This document shows, piece after piece, positions 1-8,131 of a stretch of DNA of 33,155 nucleotides. The number at the start of each line of letters is the position of its first letter. Position 1 is the stretch's first letter. This stretch comes from an uncultured Methanobrevibacter sp. Its GTDB lineage: Archaea > Methanobacteriota > Methanobacteria > Methanobacteriales > Methanobacteriaceae. The translations under genes and the position numbers were made by a program. Under the pieces are notes generated by a model that did no database searches, was not told where the DNA came from, and worked only from the letters and a program-made list of their open reading frames with translations. The stretch covers positions 1 through 33,155 of the forward strand of contig NZ_CAMHFP010000022.1 of assembly GCF_946184425.1 (NCBI RefSeq), in the 5' to 3' direction.

Positions 1-1054
1 CAGAACAATTTGATTTTCCGCCTCTCTGTTCCGGTCCGTAGCTAGGATACCATGATACATGTTTTCCTTCTGCACAGGCAGCCTGAGCTATTGTAAGTCC
101 TGCACTTAATACTCCCTGACCACCAAATCCGGAAACCTTGATGCTTACAGGTTCAATTTCATCATCGACATAACCTGCACCTTCGGCCCTGTTGACGTTA
201 AATATTTTATCCAGTGATTCGGTTGAAAAATCACTTGCAGGTCTTTGAATAGGTTCTTTGGTATATAAATTGTTTCTGAAGTTTTTAACAGGGAATTCTT
301 TTTCCATTTGATTTTCAATAAATTCCTGAGCCTTTTTGACGTCCTGTTTTAAGTTAGTAGGGCAAGGGGATAATACTTCAACAAATGAATATCCTTTTCC
401 TTCTTTTTGAACGGTCAGCGCCTGTTTGATTGCATATTTTGCAAGCCTGATTTTTAAAGGATTTGCAAGTGATACTCTTTCAATAAATACAGGTGCTTTT
501 AAAGTATTGATTAACTCGCACATGTGTGTAGGGTGTCCTGCATAATCCGGATCTCTTCCTGTCTGACATGTGACTGTTTTTTCACCAATTAATGTGGTAG
601 GCGCCATCTGTCCACCGGTCATACCGTAAACGGTATTGTTAACAAAGAACACTGCAATTTTTTCTCCTCTGTTTGCAGCCTGCAAAGTTTCATTTAAACC
701 GATGGAAGCTAAGTCTCCATCTCCCTGATAACTCATAACAATTGCATTATCTTCAGCTCTTGAAATACCTGTAGCTACTGCAGGTGCTCTTCCGTGTGCT
801 GTTTGGAAGTTTCCGCAGTTAAAGTAAAAGTAAGCGTATACAGAACATCCTACAGGTGAAATCATTACGCATCTTTCCTGGATTCCAAGTTCATCCATAC
901 ATTCAGCAATTAATTTATGTAAAATACCGTGTCCACATCCTGCACAGTAGTGGGTAGATTGAATATTGGTTCCTTTTCTAGGATATTCTTCCAATAGGGA
1001 TTGTGGATTTCTACGTATCTGCTCTTCATAATCTTTATTAATTTCTTCACTCAT
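1..1054 (-). CDS. vorA: 2-oxoisovalerate:ferredoxin oxidoreductase, fused beta-gamma subunit (partial)
   Basis: This is the TPP-binding subunit of a 2-oxoacid:ferredoxin oxidoreductase, which interconverts a branched-chain 2-oxoacid with its acyl-CoA and CO2 using ferredoxin. About 351 residues are visible; the 3' end lies beyond the window. The N-terminal part has the beta-subunit cysteine motif HYCAGCGHG and the TPP/Mg motif [12 protein letters not shown] followed by [13 protein letters not shown]. Near residue 305 a second domain begins with [12 protein letters not shown], the signature of the gamma subunit. Beta and gamma are therefore fused. From memory, the VOR enzyme of Methanothermobacter also has a large VorA plus VorB and VorC, and that fits this three-gene layout. 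The start ATG at 1054-1052 lies 12 bases after the vorB stop. Substrate preference (2-oxoisovalerate over other 2-oxoacids) is inferred from the subunit layout. Confidence 0.88.
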   Translation of the reverse strand, partial: MSEEINKDYEEQIRRNPQSLLEEYPRKGTNIQSTHYCAGCGHGILHKLIAECMDELGIQERCVMISPVGCSVYAYFYFNCGNFQTAHGRAPAVATGISRAEDNAIVMSYQGDGDLASIGLNETLQAANRGEKIAVFFVNNTVYGMTGGQMAPTTLIGEKTVTCQTGRDPDYAGHPTHMCELINTLKAPVFIERVSLANPLKIRLAKYAIKQALTVQKEGKGYSFVEVLSPCPTNLKQDVKKAQEFIENQMEKEFPVKNFRNNLYTKEPIQRPASDFSTESLDKIFNVNRAEGAGYVDDEIEPVSIKVSGFGGQGVLSAGLTIAQAACAEGKHVSWYPSYGPEQRGGKSNCS

Positions 1055-1066
1055 CTTTCCACATCC

Positions 1067-2179
1067 TTAATCTATAATATTTGGACTAGCCTTTTCATCA
1101 CTTCTTTTTGAAGTGTCTATCTCTTCATCAAGTCCTGCTATTTCATAAATTTTTGCAAGCACATGTTTAAGTTCTATCAGATTACCTCCCATTCTGTTTA
1201 CAAGGTGGGTTCCTTCTCTTCTGAGTGCTGCAAATTGAACATCTCTTAATAATTGACCGTTGCTCATTTCAACTGAAATAAACTCAACACCTTTGTCAGC
1301 CAGTTCTTTGATTCTATCAATTGGGAATGGGTTTAATGTAATTGGTCTTAAAAGTCCGACTTTAAGGCCTTTTGCACGACTTTTATCAACAGCTGACCTT
1401 GCGATACGGCTGCTGATACCGAATGAAACCAAAACGATTTCAGCGTCATCAACCATATATTCATCAACAAGGACTTCTTCAGCATCAATTTTTGCATATT
1501 TTTCCTGAAGCTTGAAGTTGAAATCTTCCAAATCATTGAAATCATTGAAAATTGAAGTAATGAGATTGTCCATAGTTTCCTTGTTTCCTTTAACGGCCCA
1601 TGACTTGTCATTTTTAGGTTCAATTGCCTTTTCGGGAAATACTAATGGTTCAGCCATTTGACCTAAAGTACCGTCAGCCAGAACAACTACCGGATTTCTC
1701 CATTTGTCTGCAAGTTCAAATGCTTTCATGGTCAAATCACACATTTCCTGAACGCTATTTGGAGCTAAAACTATGTTTTTGTAGTTTCCGTGACCTCCTC
1801 CATGAACTATCTGGTTATAGTCTCCCTGTTCAGGTCCGATATTTCCAAGTCCCGGCCCTGCTCTCATAATATCAACAATAACTGCAGGTAATTCCGCACC
1901 TGCAAGAAATGTAAATCCTTCCTGCATTAAACTGATTCCCGGACCTGAAGATGAAGTCATAACTCTGTGACCTGTTCCGGATGCACCATAAACCATATTG
2001 ATTGATGCCTCTTCACTTTCAGCTTGAACAAAGTTTCTTCCAACCATCGGGAAATATTTTGATGCTTCATGTAAAATTTCACTTGCCGGAGTAATTGGGT
2101 ATCCAAAGAAACAATCACAACCAGCATACATTGCACCAATGACAACTGCGGTATTTCCTTTAACCATTTGATTACTCAT
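1067..2179 (-). CDS. vorB: 2-oxoisovalerate:ferredoxin oxidoreductase, alpha subunit
   Basis: Alpha subunit (370 residues) of the VOR complex, carrying the pyrimidine-binding and transketolase-C-like domains. Visible family features are [18 protein letters not shown] and [10 protein letters not shown] near the N-terminus, the [16 protein letters not shown] stretch, [12 protein letters not shown], and [18 protein letters not shown]. The C-terminal half (from about residue 250, [15 protein letters not shown]) is the domain that packs against the partner subunit. The ATG directly follows the vorC stop (TAA then ATG), with a GGGGGA ribosome site on the vorC end, so translation is probably coupled. 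It sits between vorC and vorA in one transcription unit. A porA or korA assignment is possible by sequence alone, but the 3-subunit layout favours VOR. Confidence 0.9.
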   Translation of the reverse strand: MSNQMVKGNTAVVIGAMYAGCDCFFGYPITPASEILHEASKYFPMVGRNFVQAESEEASINMVYGASGTGHRVMTSSSGPGISLMQEGFTFLAGAELPAVIVDIMRAGPGLGNIGPEQGDYNQIVHGGGHGNYKNIVLAPNSVQEMCDLTMKAFELADKWRNPVVVLADGTLGQMAEPLVFPEKAIEPKNDKSWAVKGNKETMDNLITSIFNDFNDLEDFNFKLQEKYAKIDAEEVLVDEYMVDDAEIVLVSFGISSRIARSAVDKSRAKGLKVGLLRPITLNPFPIDRIKELADKGVEFISVEMSNGQLLRDVQFAALRREGTHLVNRMGGNLIELKHVLAKIYEIAGLDEEIDTSKRSDEKASPNIID

Positions 2180-2464
2180 TTAGTTTCCCCCTTGATTAGC
2201 TACTTTTGCTTTAATCATTTTAGCAACTGAATCGTTAACAATATTTTTTATTTGATGTACTTCCAGTGCTAATGGTTCCGGACAGGTAAAGTAACAGTCT
2301 TTACATCCGGTACATCCATTCCCACTGTAGTATGCAAATTGGTATCCTGCGTTGTTCATGTCTTGTGATAGTAATATTGCATTCTGAGGACATCCGACAA
2401 TGCATCTCATACATCCTTTACAAATCTCTTTATTTATAACGGGATAAGATATCTCTTCTGTCAT
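2180..2464 (-). CDS. vorC: 2-oxoisovalerate:ferredoxin oxidoreductase, ferredoxin (delta) subunit
   Basis: A 94-residue 2[4Fe-4S] ferredoxin-like subunit that carries electrons out of the VOR active site. Two complete CxxCxxCxxxCP motifs are visible: Cys15/18/21/25 (CKGCMRCIVGCP) and Cys51/54/57/61 (CTGCKDCYFTCP). The second is followed by PLALEV, as in delta subunits of this enzyme family. It is the first oxidoreductase gene in the unit, 15 bases after the acyl-CoA synthetase stop. The tight gap suggests co-transcription, so the synthetase and the oxidoreductase would be made together. Confidence 0.9.
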   Translation of the reverse strand: MTEEISYPVINKEICKGCMRCIVGCPQNAILLSQDMNNAGYQFAYYSGNGCTGCKDCYFTCPEPLALEVHQIKNIVNDSVAKMIKAKVANQGGN

Positions 2465-2479
2465 TTATATCATCTGAAT

Positions 2480-4144
2480 TTAATTATTGTCATTTTCTCT
2501 AATTTCAACTCTTCTTATTTTTCCACTAATGGTTTCAGGGATTTCATCCACATATTCAATCATTCTTGGGTATTTATAAGGAGCTGTAACTCTTTTAACA
2601 TGATTTTGTATGTCTTTTGTAAGTTCATCTGATGGCTCGAAGCCAGGCTGTAATATTATGGTTGCTTTTACAATTTGACCTCTCACTTCATCAGGATAAG
2701 CGGTAATTGCGCAGTTTGAAACTGCTTCGTGAGATAATACTGCACTTTCTACTTCATAAGGTCCAATACGGTAACCTGAAGATTTGATAATGTCGTCATT
2801 TCTTCCGACAAAGTGAACATATCCGTCTTCATCAACCCATGCAGTATCTCCGCAATGATAATATCCGTGGTGGATTTGCTTTTTGTATTTTTCTTCATCG
2901 TTCACGTAATCTTTGAATAATCCTGGATTAGGTCCATCTTCTAGTTTGAAACAGAGTTCCCCTTCATCTCCAATTTCCACTCTTTCATGATTTTCATCAA
3001 GTAATCTCAAATCAAATAATGGGGAAGGCTTACCGATGGAACCGACTTTAGCATCCAGCCATATGAATGTGCCTATGGATAATGTGGTTTCAGTCTGACC
3101 GAATCCTTCTTTAATTCTCAAACCTGAAATGTCATAGAATCTGTCTGAAACTTCAGGAGGCAGAGGTTCGCCTGCAGTGGTTACATAGGTCATATTTGAA
3201 AAGTCATATCCTTGGATATTTTCTTTAATCAGGAATCTGTACACAGTTGGTGGTGCACAGAATGTATTAACTTTATATTTGATTACATTTTCAAGTAATT
3301 TAATTCCATTGAATCTGTCGTAATCGTAAATGAATATTGCAGTTCCTGCAATCCATTGGCCATAAAGGTTTCCCCATACAGCTTTTCCCCAACCGGTATC
3401 TGCTGCGGAATGGTGAATTCCATCTTCCACAACATTATGCCAATATTTTGCGGTAGGGATGTGGCCTAAAGAATAGGTATGTTTGTGTGAAACCATTTTT
3501 GGAAGTCCGCTGGTTCCTGATGTGAAGTATATTAAAAAAATCTCTTCTGCCCAGGTTTTGTCTTCACCGGTAGGTCTTTCAAATATTGGGCTTTCTTCTT
3601 TTATTGCTTCGTTGAAATTAATCCAGCCGTCTCTTTCGGTTTCTATAACTACTTTTTTTAATTCATAATCAAGCTGTTTTTCAGCTTCTTCGTAATCCGG
3701 CAACAAGGTATCCTCTTCAATGGATACTACCAGTTTCACATTAGCTTCCTTTAATCTGAAGTCAATATCATGTAACTTCAGCATGTGTGTTCCAGGAATC
3801 GGTATAGCTCCGATTTTATGTAATGCAACCATACAGAACCACCATTCATATCTGTTTTTAAGTGTAAGCATTACACAATCTCCTTTTTTAATTCCTAAAC
3901 TTTTGAATAAGTTTGCAGCTCTGTTTGAATATTCCTTCATTTCCTTGAATGTGAACACATGCTCTTCATCATGGTCATTTACCCAGATTAAAGCTATTTT
4001 ATCCGGATCAATTTCCGCATATTTGTCTACAACATCAAATCCAAAATTATAATCGTCATTATATTTAAGCTTAAAATTTTTATAAAAGTCTTCATAAGAG
4101 TTAAAGTCAACTCTTTCTACAAAATCTTCAATTACTGAGGTCAT
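2480..4144 (-). CDS. AMP-forming acyl-CoA synthetase
   Basis: Adenylate-forming ligase (554 residues) that makes acyl-CoA from a free carboxylic acid, ATP and CoA. The P-loop-like motif TSGTSGLPKM is at residues 208-217; the ATP/AMP-binding GFGQTE follows GLRIKE; the hinge and C-domain motif is YHCGDTAWVDEDGYVHFVGR; and the catalytic lysine in SGKIRR is Lys542. The length is close to medium-chain acyl-CoA synthetases and shorter than typical acetyl-CoA synthetases (about 650). Together with the downstream vorCBA this suggests that imported acids such as isobutyrate, isovalerate or 2-methylbutyrate are activated and then carboxylated to 2-oxoacids for branched-chain amino acids. The substrate is an inference from context; acetate or propionate cannot be excluded. 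Confidence 0.87.
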   Translation of the reverse strand: MTSVIEDFVERVDFNSYEDFYKNFKLKYNDDYNFGFDVVDKYAEIDPDKIALIWVNDHDEEHVFTFKEMKEYSNRAANLFKSLGIKKGDCVMLTLKNRYEWWFCMVALHKIGAIPIPGTHMLKLHDIDFRLKEANVKLVVSIEEDTLLPDYEEAEKQLDYELKKVVIETERDGWINFNEAIKEESPIFERPTGEDKTWAEEIFLIYFTSGTSGLPKMVSHKHTYSLGHIPTAKYWHNVVEDGIHHSAADTGWGKAVWGNLYGQWIAGTAIFIYDYDRFNGIKLLENVIKYKVNTFCAPPTVYRFLIKENIQGYDFSNMTYVTTAGEPLPPEVSDRFYDISGLRIKEGFGQTETTLSIGTFIWLDAKVGSIGKPSPLFDLRLLDENHERVEIGDEGELCFKLEDGPNPGLFKDYVNDEEKYKKQIHHGYYHCGDTAWVDEDGYVHFVGRNDDIIKSSGYRIGPYEVESAVLSHEAVSNCAITAYPDEVRGQIVKATIILQPGFEPSDELTKDIQNHVKRVTAPYKYPRMIEYVDEIPETISGKIRRVEIRENDNN

Positions 4145-4164
4145 ACAAATTACTCCTAAAAATA

Positions 4165-4716
4165 TTATATGATTACGGCTAAGAATTTAGCGGGTTTATC
4201 GTTAAGTGCAACCATTGCGTGTCTGTGTGTTGAATCGAAAAAGATAGAATCTCCTTCATTTAACACGATTTCGTTATTGTGAATATAAATTTTTAAGGAT
4301 CCTTCAAGGACATAGTTGAATTCCTGTCCTGGGTGTGAGTTTAGTGAAGGTACTGGGTTTTTCTCAGGGTCAACTATCACGAGAAATGTTTCAGCTTTTT
4401 TATGAATGAAATTAGAACATAGGTTTTGGTGAGTATATTCTTTTCTTCTGTCAACTGAAACACCCTTGTCTGCACGAGTTATGTCAAATATGCTCATTCT
4501 GCTTTCTTCACCTGTTAATAGTAATCCTAAATCAACTTTAAAAATATGTGCAAGTTCATATAAGAAACTAGCTGGAATGTCTACTTCAGCATTTTCATAT
4601 TGGATATAAGTTTCTTCTTTAATATTCAAGTCTTTCGCAATTTCTTCAGTAGTAAAGTCTGAAAGTTCTCTCATTTCTCTAATTCTATTTCCAATATCTT
4701 TGTTGTATTCATTCAT
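4165..4716 (-). CDS. XRE-type HTH regulator with cupin sensor domain
   Basis: A 183-residue one-component regulator. Residues about 7-68 form an XRE-type helix-turn-helix ([20 protein letters not shown], then a recognition-helix region with [10 protein letters not shown]). Residues about 112-182 form a small cupin barrel, with [19 protein letters not shown] followed by [15 protein letters not shown]. Cupin domains of this family bind a small metabolite or a metal. It is the first gene of the unit, 20 bases before the acyl-CoA synthetase, so it probably regulates its own operon in response to an acid, acyl-CoA or related ligand. The start is supported by AGGTG (complement of 4723-4727) six bases upstream of ATG. 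Confidence 0.9.
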   Translation of the reverse strand: MNEYNKDIGNRIREMRELSDFTTEEIAKDLNIKEETYIQYENAEVDIPASFLYELAHIFKVDLGLLLTGEESRMSIFDITRADKGVSVDRRKEYTHQNLCSNFIHKKAETFLVIVDPEKNPVPSLNSHPGQEFNYVLEGSLKIYIHNNEIVLNEGDSIFFDSTHRHAMVALNDKPAKFLAVII

Positions 4717-4751
4717 ATTTTACACCTATTTTTCAAATTGATTTTTTCAAG

Positions 4752-4783
4752 TATTATAATATAATATTATAACATATTATAAA
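4752..4783 (-). promoter_or_regulatory. Divergent promoter region with three TATTATAA repeats
   Basis: Upstream of the HTH-cupin gene the octamer TATTATAA occurs three times on the plus strand, at 4752-4759, 4765-4772 and 4775-4782. Two palindromes overlap it: TATTATAATA (4752-4761) and TATAATATTATA (4760-4771). Read on the minus strand, 4783-4774 is TTTATAATAT, a fair archaeal TATA box at a suitable distance from the start at 4716. The repeats would suit autoregulation by the HTH protein, but the region is so AT-rich that some repetition is expected by chance. Confidence 0.45.
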
Positions 4784-4866
4784 TTTTGAATTTGAAATTA
4801 TATAAACCTTGTTAAGAATCATGATAAATCTCGATATTTTTATATTTTTTCAAAAAATAATGAAGG

Positions 4867-4876
4867 TTTATATATT
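4867..4876 (+). promoter_or_regulatory. TATA box for the small Cys-tailed protein gene
   Basis: TTTATATATT preceded by AAGG, which is a reasonable BRE-TATA pair. Transcription would begin about 25 bases downstream, leaving a leader of roughly 30 nt before the ATG at 4929. Confidence 0.55.
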
Positions 4877-4928
4877 AAAAGAATTTAATTCTAAATATAA
4901 ATTAAAAAATTTTAATGAAGGTGAGTAT

Positions 4929-5300
4929 ATGTCATCTGCAGATATTGGTACTAACATAATCTTTAAAAAACAGTTAGGTTTAAATTATGAAATTGACCAA
5001 AAATATGTCGGTCTTAAAATGAAAGAAAATAATGTTTTATCTTTTAACTTCAGAGTTCCTGGAGACTTGATTAATGAAGTCGAATCATATTTCAAAAGAT
5101 TTAAATTAGGTGAACCAATTTTAGTGGATATTGGTGGAACCGGTGATATCAAATGTGATTTCAAAGGCCTTTCTCCGGTTCTAAAAAATAAGGATGAATT
5201 CGATCAGTATTTCATCTCAGCAACTCTTCAGGAGGATAAACAGTATAATCCTTTAGAAGAGGAAAAATGTGAAACATGTAGTGGATGCGGATTCCACTAA
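4929..5300 (+). CDS. Hypothetical protein with C-terminal Cys-rich tail
   Basis: A 123-residue protein of a family I do not recognise. I place the start at the ATG at 4929 because AAGGTGAG lies just upstream. A longer frame from 4809 would read through the TATA box and has no ribosome site. The body is mixed charged/hydrophobic, with no signal peptide or membrane span. It carries PILVDIGGTGDIKCDFKG and ends in CETCSGCGFH, which gives a CxxCxxC pattern plus a terminal His that could bind Zn or an Fe-S cluster. It is transcribed divergently from the regulator of the vor operon, so a functional link is possible but unproven. A hairpin-type terminator overlaps the stop codon. Confidence 0.75.
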   Translation: MSSADIGTNIIFKKQLGLNYEIDQKYVGLKMKENNVLSFNFRVPGDLINEVESYFKRFKLGEPILVDIGGTGDIKCDFKGLSPVLKNKDEFDQYFISATLQEDKQYNPLEEEKCETCSGCGFH

Positions 5301-5321
5301 ATAACTTTTTTTAATTTTTTT
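5279..5321 (+). terminator. Stop-codon hairpin plus T tract
   Basis: Arms 5279-5285 and 5293-5299 (TAGTGGA/TCCACTA) pair perfectly over 7 bp around a 7-base loop. The 3' arm includes most of the TAA stop at 5298-5300. Runs of T follow at 5306-5312 and 5315-5321. Confidence 0.6.
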
Positions 5322-6117
5322 GATTTAAAATTCTTGTCTCAACTATAATATATCTGATAATTAATATTGTAGCTATTAACACAATTATTCCCAGTAAAAA
5401 TAGCCATGGAAATGAGGTTATTATTGAGTCAAAGGGAGTCAAATCGATTAATGTTGCAACTGCATTGTTTATGAAATGAACTGCCATTGGAATTAGAATA
5501 TTGTCTGTTTTTAGGTATAGAATACACATGCATAATCCGAATAGGAACGCACTCATTATTCCTCCGAAATCATGGCCGACTGCAAATAATAATGATGACA
5601 GCAACATTGCAGGCACTATTCCAATTTTTATTTTCATTCTATTGAATAGAACTCCTCTGAATATCAGCTCTTCGATTACAGGTGCAAAAAATATTGATGT
5701 TATAGCACTAAACAGAAATGCTGTAGGTTCCAAGCTTACAGAATCAATATCAATCATGCTTGTCCATGTGGGATCGCCCATTCCAAGAAGCATATCCATT
5801 AAAACAATAGAAAATAAAAATATGTAAGCAAACGATATATTTATTATAAATACATACAGTATTTCGTTTCTATTTTCTTTTTGAAATATTTCTTCAATAT
5901 TGTCGTTCAATCCATTTGTTCCTTTCGAGCACCAAACAAAGAATAATAATATTGATAATGTCCATATAATCATGAATAACTCATCATTGCTTTCAATTGT
6001 TGGAAATATGATGCTTAATCCTATTGCGAACATAAATGCTAGGAATATGCCTAAAATTAGCTCTCTGATTTTTACTGTTCTAAGTCTTGTATTAAAATTT
6101 TTTACATTCCTATCCAT
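5311..6117 (-). CDS. CPBP family intramembrane metalloprotease
   Basis: A 268-residue polytopic membrane protein of the CPBP/CAAX-protease (Abi) family. The three conserved motifs are all present: EELIFRG with Glu149, Glu150 and Arg154; His182 in GHDFGGIMSAFLFG; and His214 in HFINNA. These are the glutamates and histidines that form the metal site in Rce1-type proteases, so the protein is probably catalytically competent. About 7-8 hydrophobic segments are visible. In prokaryotes such proteins process peptides or serve in immunity to bacteriocins; the substrate here is unknown. The stop is converging, 10 bases from that of the neighbouring gene. The ribosome site (GAGGAT) overlaps the stop of a possible broken small gene just upstream. 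Confidence 0.88.
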   Translation of the reverse strand: MDRNVKNFNTRLRTVKIRELILGIFLAFMFAIGLSIIFPTIESNDELFMIIWTLSILLFFVWCSKGTNGLNDNIEEIFQKENRNEILYVFIINISFAYIFLFSIVLMDMLLGMGDPTWTSMIDIDSVSLEPTAFLFSAITSIFFAPVIEELIFRGVLFNRMKIKIGIVPAMLLSSLLFAVGHDFGGIMSAFLFGLCMCILYLKTDNILIPMAVHFINNAVATLIDLTPFDSIITSFPWLFLLGIIVLIATILIIRYIIVETRILNQKN

Positions 6118-6127
6118 ATTTTAATCC

Positions 6128-6283
6128 TCAACTTATTTTTTCTTTTAAAATGTCATCAAAGTTCTTTAAATTATTAATAACATTTTGCAATGGCGTATTT
6201 TCTTTATGCGCTATATTTTAGCTCAATATGTTGTTTTCATGTTTTAATCCAATATTTTTAGCAATGATTATTTTATATTCCAT
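6128..6283 (-). pseudogene. Possible decayed small gene upstream of the CPBP protease
   Basis: From an ATG at 6283-6281 a reading frame runs 21 codons, meets an in-frame TAA, and then continues 29 more coding-like codons to a TGA at 6130-6128. The fragments begin MEYKIIIAKNIGLKHEN and, after the stop, NIAHKENTPLQNVINN. The final TGA overlaps the ribosome site of the protease gene, as in coupled operon genes, so this could be a small first gene broken by one nonsense mutation. The sequence is AT-rich and no ribosome site is clear, so chance remains possible. I do not recognise the family. Confidence 0.3.
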
Positions 6284-6419
6284 TGTTGACTTATTGGTAG
6301 ATTGTTCATAAATATTTTTTAATTTAAATTAGATATTATAGTTTTTATTCAAAATTAAATGTCAAATTGTTAATTTAAATAATATTTGGGCCGTTATCTA
6401 TTATTTTTAAGTAACAATA
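6284..6419. other. AT-rich intergenic region upstream of the eha operon
   Basis: Together with 6118-6283 this makes about 350 bases without an intact gene. It holds a 12-bp palindrome TAATTTAAATTA (6320-6331), and the 11-mer TTAATTTAAAT occurs at 6319-6329 and again at 6370-6380. These could be binding sites for an eha regulator, but the base composition makes such matches cheap. I see no RNA gene. Confidence 0.4.
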
Positions 6420-6429
6420 TTTATATATT
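6420..6429 (+). promoter_or_regulatory. TATA box of the eha operon
   Basis: TTTATATATT about 45 bases before the ehaA ATG. Transcription would start near 6447, leaving a leader of about 20 nt that contains the ribosome site GAGGAG (6453-6458). No other convincing promoter is seen upstream of ehaA. Confidence 0.6.
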
Positions 6430-6468
6430 TTTATATGTATATTTATTATTTAAGAGGAGTCTAATAAT

Positions 6469-6855
6469 ATGTTTGATTTGGTGTATAATACCATATTTTT
6501 TGCTTCATACGGCAACATTTTCGGGCTTAGCCATATTACACTAGGTCCATTGGATGTTTTAATAGCTTATATTGTGGCTATTTTAGTTTCTGTCATAGTT
6601 GCATTAGTTTTAAGACTTCCATTATTGCCTAGCAAACCATATAGGTATTCTTTTGATGTAAGTGCATTATATCCGACTCCAATAATAGCTATTGGTATTT
6701 TTTCAATATTTTTAATTTTAAACTATACTTTTATTTATAATGGAATTGTATTGGCTGCTATTATAGGCATTTTATCTGCATTATTTGTGAAATATTTATT
6801 TGATTTTGTATTTCCAAAGCCTTTAGATGAAGATGGTGGAGAGGATATACAATGA
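6469..6855 (+). CDS. ehaA: Energy-converting hydrogenase A subunit A
   Basis: First gene of the eha operon, 128 residues. It is an integral membrane protein with about four hydrophobic segments (around residues 20-48, 65-88 and 90-112) and an acidic cytoplasmic tail ending DEDGGEDIQ. Membrane subunits of this kind are specific to Eha-type hydrogenases, and their individual roles are not established; they are thought to build the ion-translocating membrane arm. The assignment rests mainly on position at the head of an operon whose order matches the known ehaA-R order. The start has GAGGAG 10 bases upstream. Its TGA overlaps the ehaB ATG (ATGA). Confidence 0.82.
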   Translation: MFDLVYNTIFFASYGNIFGLSHITLGPLDVLIAYIVAILVSVIVALVLRLPLLPSKPYRYSFDVSALYPTPIIAIGIFSIFLILNYTFIYNGIVLAAIIGILSALFVKYLFDFVFPKPLDEDGGEDIQ

Positions 6856-7349
6856 ATGAGGTAATTGGAATTATAATTGCTGCTATTCTATGTTGGCTAA
6901 ATTTTGTTATTGTCGATACCTATTTCGGACTTCCAGAACAGCCTGGTGTTAGAGGGGCCAGAATTGTTGGGGAAGACGTTAAAAGAAGAGGTGGAGATAT
7001 TGCAGGAGGATTTTTCCAAGGAAATATTTTGTGCTCTCCGGATGCATCCGCAGGTACACTGCTGGCTTCAATAGGATTTTTACTTTTAGGAATTCCTGGG
7101 GGGATTATAGCGGCATTTTTGGTATTTATTGGAAACAGATTATGTGCTGATCCGGGATATGCTGGAACTGTTGGATGTTTAACTGCAACAATTATAGTAT
7201 TTATTTGTTCTTTTGTTGGTTTTACTCCGGAAATGTTTATTGTGGGAATGGTTATTGCAATATTAACCGTTCAGGGAATTGATCAGGTCAGGGCATCTGT
7301 ATTTTTAGGAAAGATAGCTCAAAAGTTCAATAGGCATGCCGAGGAGTGA
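6852..7349 (+). CDS. ehaB: Energy-converting hydrogenase A subunit B
   Basis: A 165-residue membrane subunit. An N-terminal hydrophobic segment (residues 3-22) is followed by a polar, Gly/Arg-rich loop at about 28-60 with [18 protein letters not shown] and [12 protein letters not shown], then three more hydrophobic segments. The charged loop looks conserved and could contact the peripheral hydrogenase arm. The gene overlaps ehaA by 4 bases (ATGA), so translation is probably coupled. Assigned by position and membrane topology. Confidence 0.82.
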   Translation: MNEVIGIIIAAILCWLNFVIVDTYFGLPEQPGVRGARIVGEDVKRRGGDIAGGFFQGNILCSPDASAGTLLASIGFLLLGIPGGIIAAFLVFIGNRLCADPGYAGTVGCLTATIIVFICSFVGFTPEMFIVGMVIAILTVQGIDQVRASVFLGKIAQKFNRHAEE

Positions 7350-7353
7350 TTAG

Positions 7354-7602
7354 ATGTATGTTGAAATTATAGGAATCATAGTTATTTTTGTAGCATTAAG
7401 AGCTTTGATAACACAAAATAGGGCAGAAAGATTACTCTATTTGAATGTTATTGGTTTTGGAGTTTCTGCAATTATTGCGCTTGTAATCAACACTCCATTT
7501 GCTCTTGTGGTTGCAGCAGCATTTTTCATATGTTCTACAATTAGTGCTAATGCAATTGCATATACATTAAAAAAGCTAGATGATGAGGTACTATTGGAGT
7601 GA
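7354..7602 (+). CDS. ehaC: Energy-converting hydrogenase A subunit C
   Basis: A small membrane protein of 82 residues with three hydrophobic segments and a charged loop near residues 24-32 (RALITQNRAERLLYLN). It resembles the Eha-specific family that I recall as DUF2109, and its size is close to the small Mrp-type antiporter subunits. It starts 4 bases after the ehaB stop, with GAGGAG on the ehaB end. The function is inferred from operon order: part of the ion-translocating membrane module. Confidence 0.82.
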   Translation: MYVEIIGIIVIFVALRALITQNRAERLLYLNVIGFGVSAIIALVINTPFALVVAAAFFICSTISANAIAYTLKKLDDEVLLE

Positions 7603-7611
7603 GGCATTAAA

Positions 7612-7878
7612 ATGGAGATTGTATCAATAATTGCAATAGCTTTGATGGTAATTGGTGCTTTTGGAATAATATTTCTCAAAAAACCATTGGATAAAGTTAT
7701 AATGTTCTCCATCCTGGATGCAGGATTTGTTTTGGTCATAGTAGCATTCAAATATCTGGATGTTGCAATGTTTGCAGCTTTAACAGATCCGCTATCAACA
7801 TTAGTATTCATTTTAGCTATTGTCAAAATCAATGAAATCAGAAAAAACAAGGTAAAAAGTGGTGAGTTAGATGATTGA
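7612..7878 (+). CDS. ehaD: Energy-converting hydrogenase A subunit D
   Basis: An 88-residue membrane protein with three hydrophobic segments, a [16 protein letters not shown] motif in the first loop, and [19 protein letters not shown] near the end. I recall this as DUF2108. The DPLS(T/V)LVxT-like stretch is reminiscent of the MrpB/MbhD-type subunits of respiratory complexes, which supports a place in the membrane arm. It has GGAGTGAGG upstream and overlaps ehaE by 8 bases. Confidence 0.82.
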   Translation: MEIVSIIAIALMVIGAFGIIFLKKPLDKVIMFSILDAGFVLVIVAFKYLDVAMFAALTDPLSTLVFILAIVKINEIRKNKVKSGELDD

Positions 7879-8131
7879 TGTTCAGATTTTCTTTTACTTT
7901 GGTATTTTCTTGGCAATTGTGGGAAGTTTAGCCACTGCATGGGGTCCAGGAGTAAAAGACCCGATTGTAAGGACATTCAACACTGAAGTTGCATCAATTG
8001 GTGTTTGTATGGTTTTATTATGTTACAACCATGTTTTGGCATTGTTGACTTTACTTGCAACAACTGTTATTATTACATTAATCTTATTTAGAGCAATTAT
8101 TCGCTTAGAAGAGATGGGGGCAGAAGTATGA
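7871..8131 (+). CDS. ehaE: Energy-converting hydrogenase A subunit E
   Basis: An 86-residue membrane protein with three hydrophobic segments. It carries [20 protein letters not shown] between the first and second segments and ends with charged [10 protein letters not shown] recall this as DUF2107. The start lies inside the ehaD coding end with GGTGAG just upstream, and the stop overlaps the ehaF start (ATGA). Such consecutive overlaps point to strict co-translation of the small membrane subunits. Confidence 0.82.
   Translation: MIDVQIFFYFGIFLAIVGSLATAWGPGVKDPIVRTFNTEVASIGVCMVLLCYNHVLALLTLLATTVIITLILFRAIIRLEEMGAEV

Noticed and set aside
4809-4928. N-terminal extension of the Cys-tailed protein
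   Set aside because: It would contain the TATA box and lacks a ribosome site; AAGGTGAG supports the ATG at 4929.
6363-6388. Long dyad CAAAT...ATTTG upstream of eha
   Set aside because: Only the outer five base pairs match; the interior does not pair about the same centre.
7437-7976. Long antisense open frame across ehaC-ehaE
   Set aside because: It mirrors the hydrophobic codons of the overlapping membrane genes and has no ribosome site; the plus-strand genes are clearly real.
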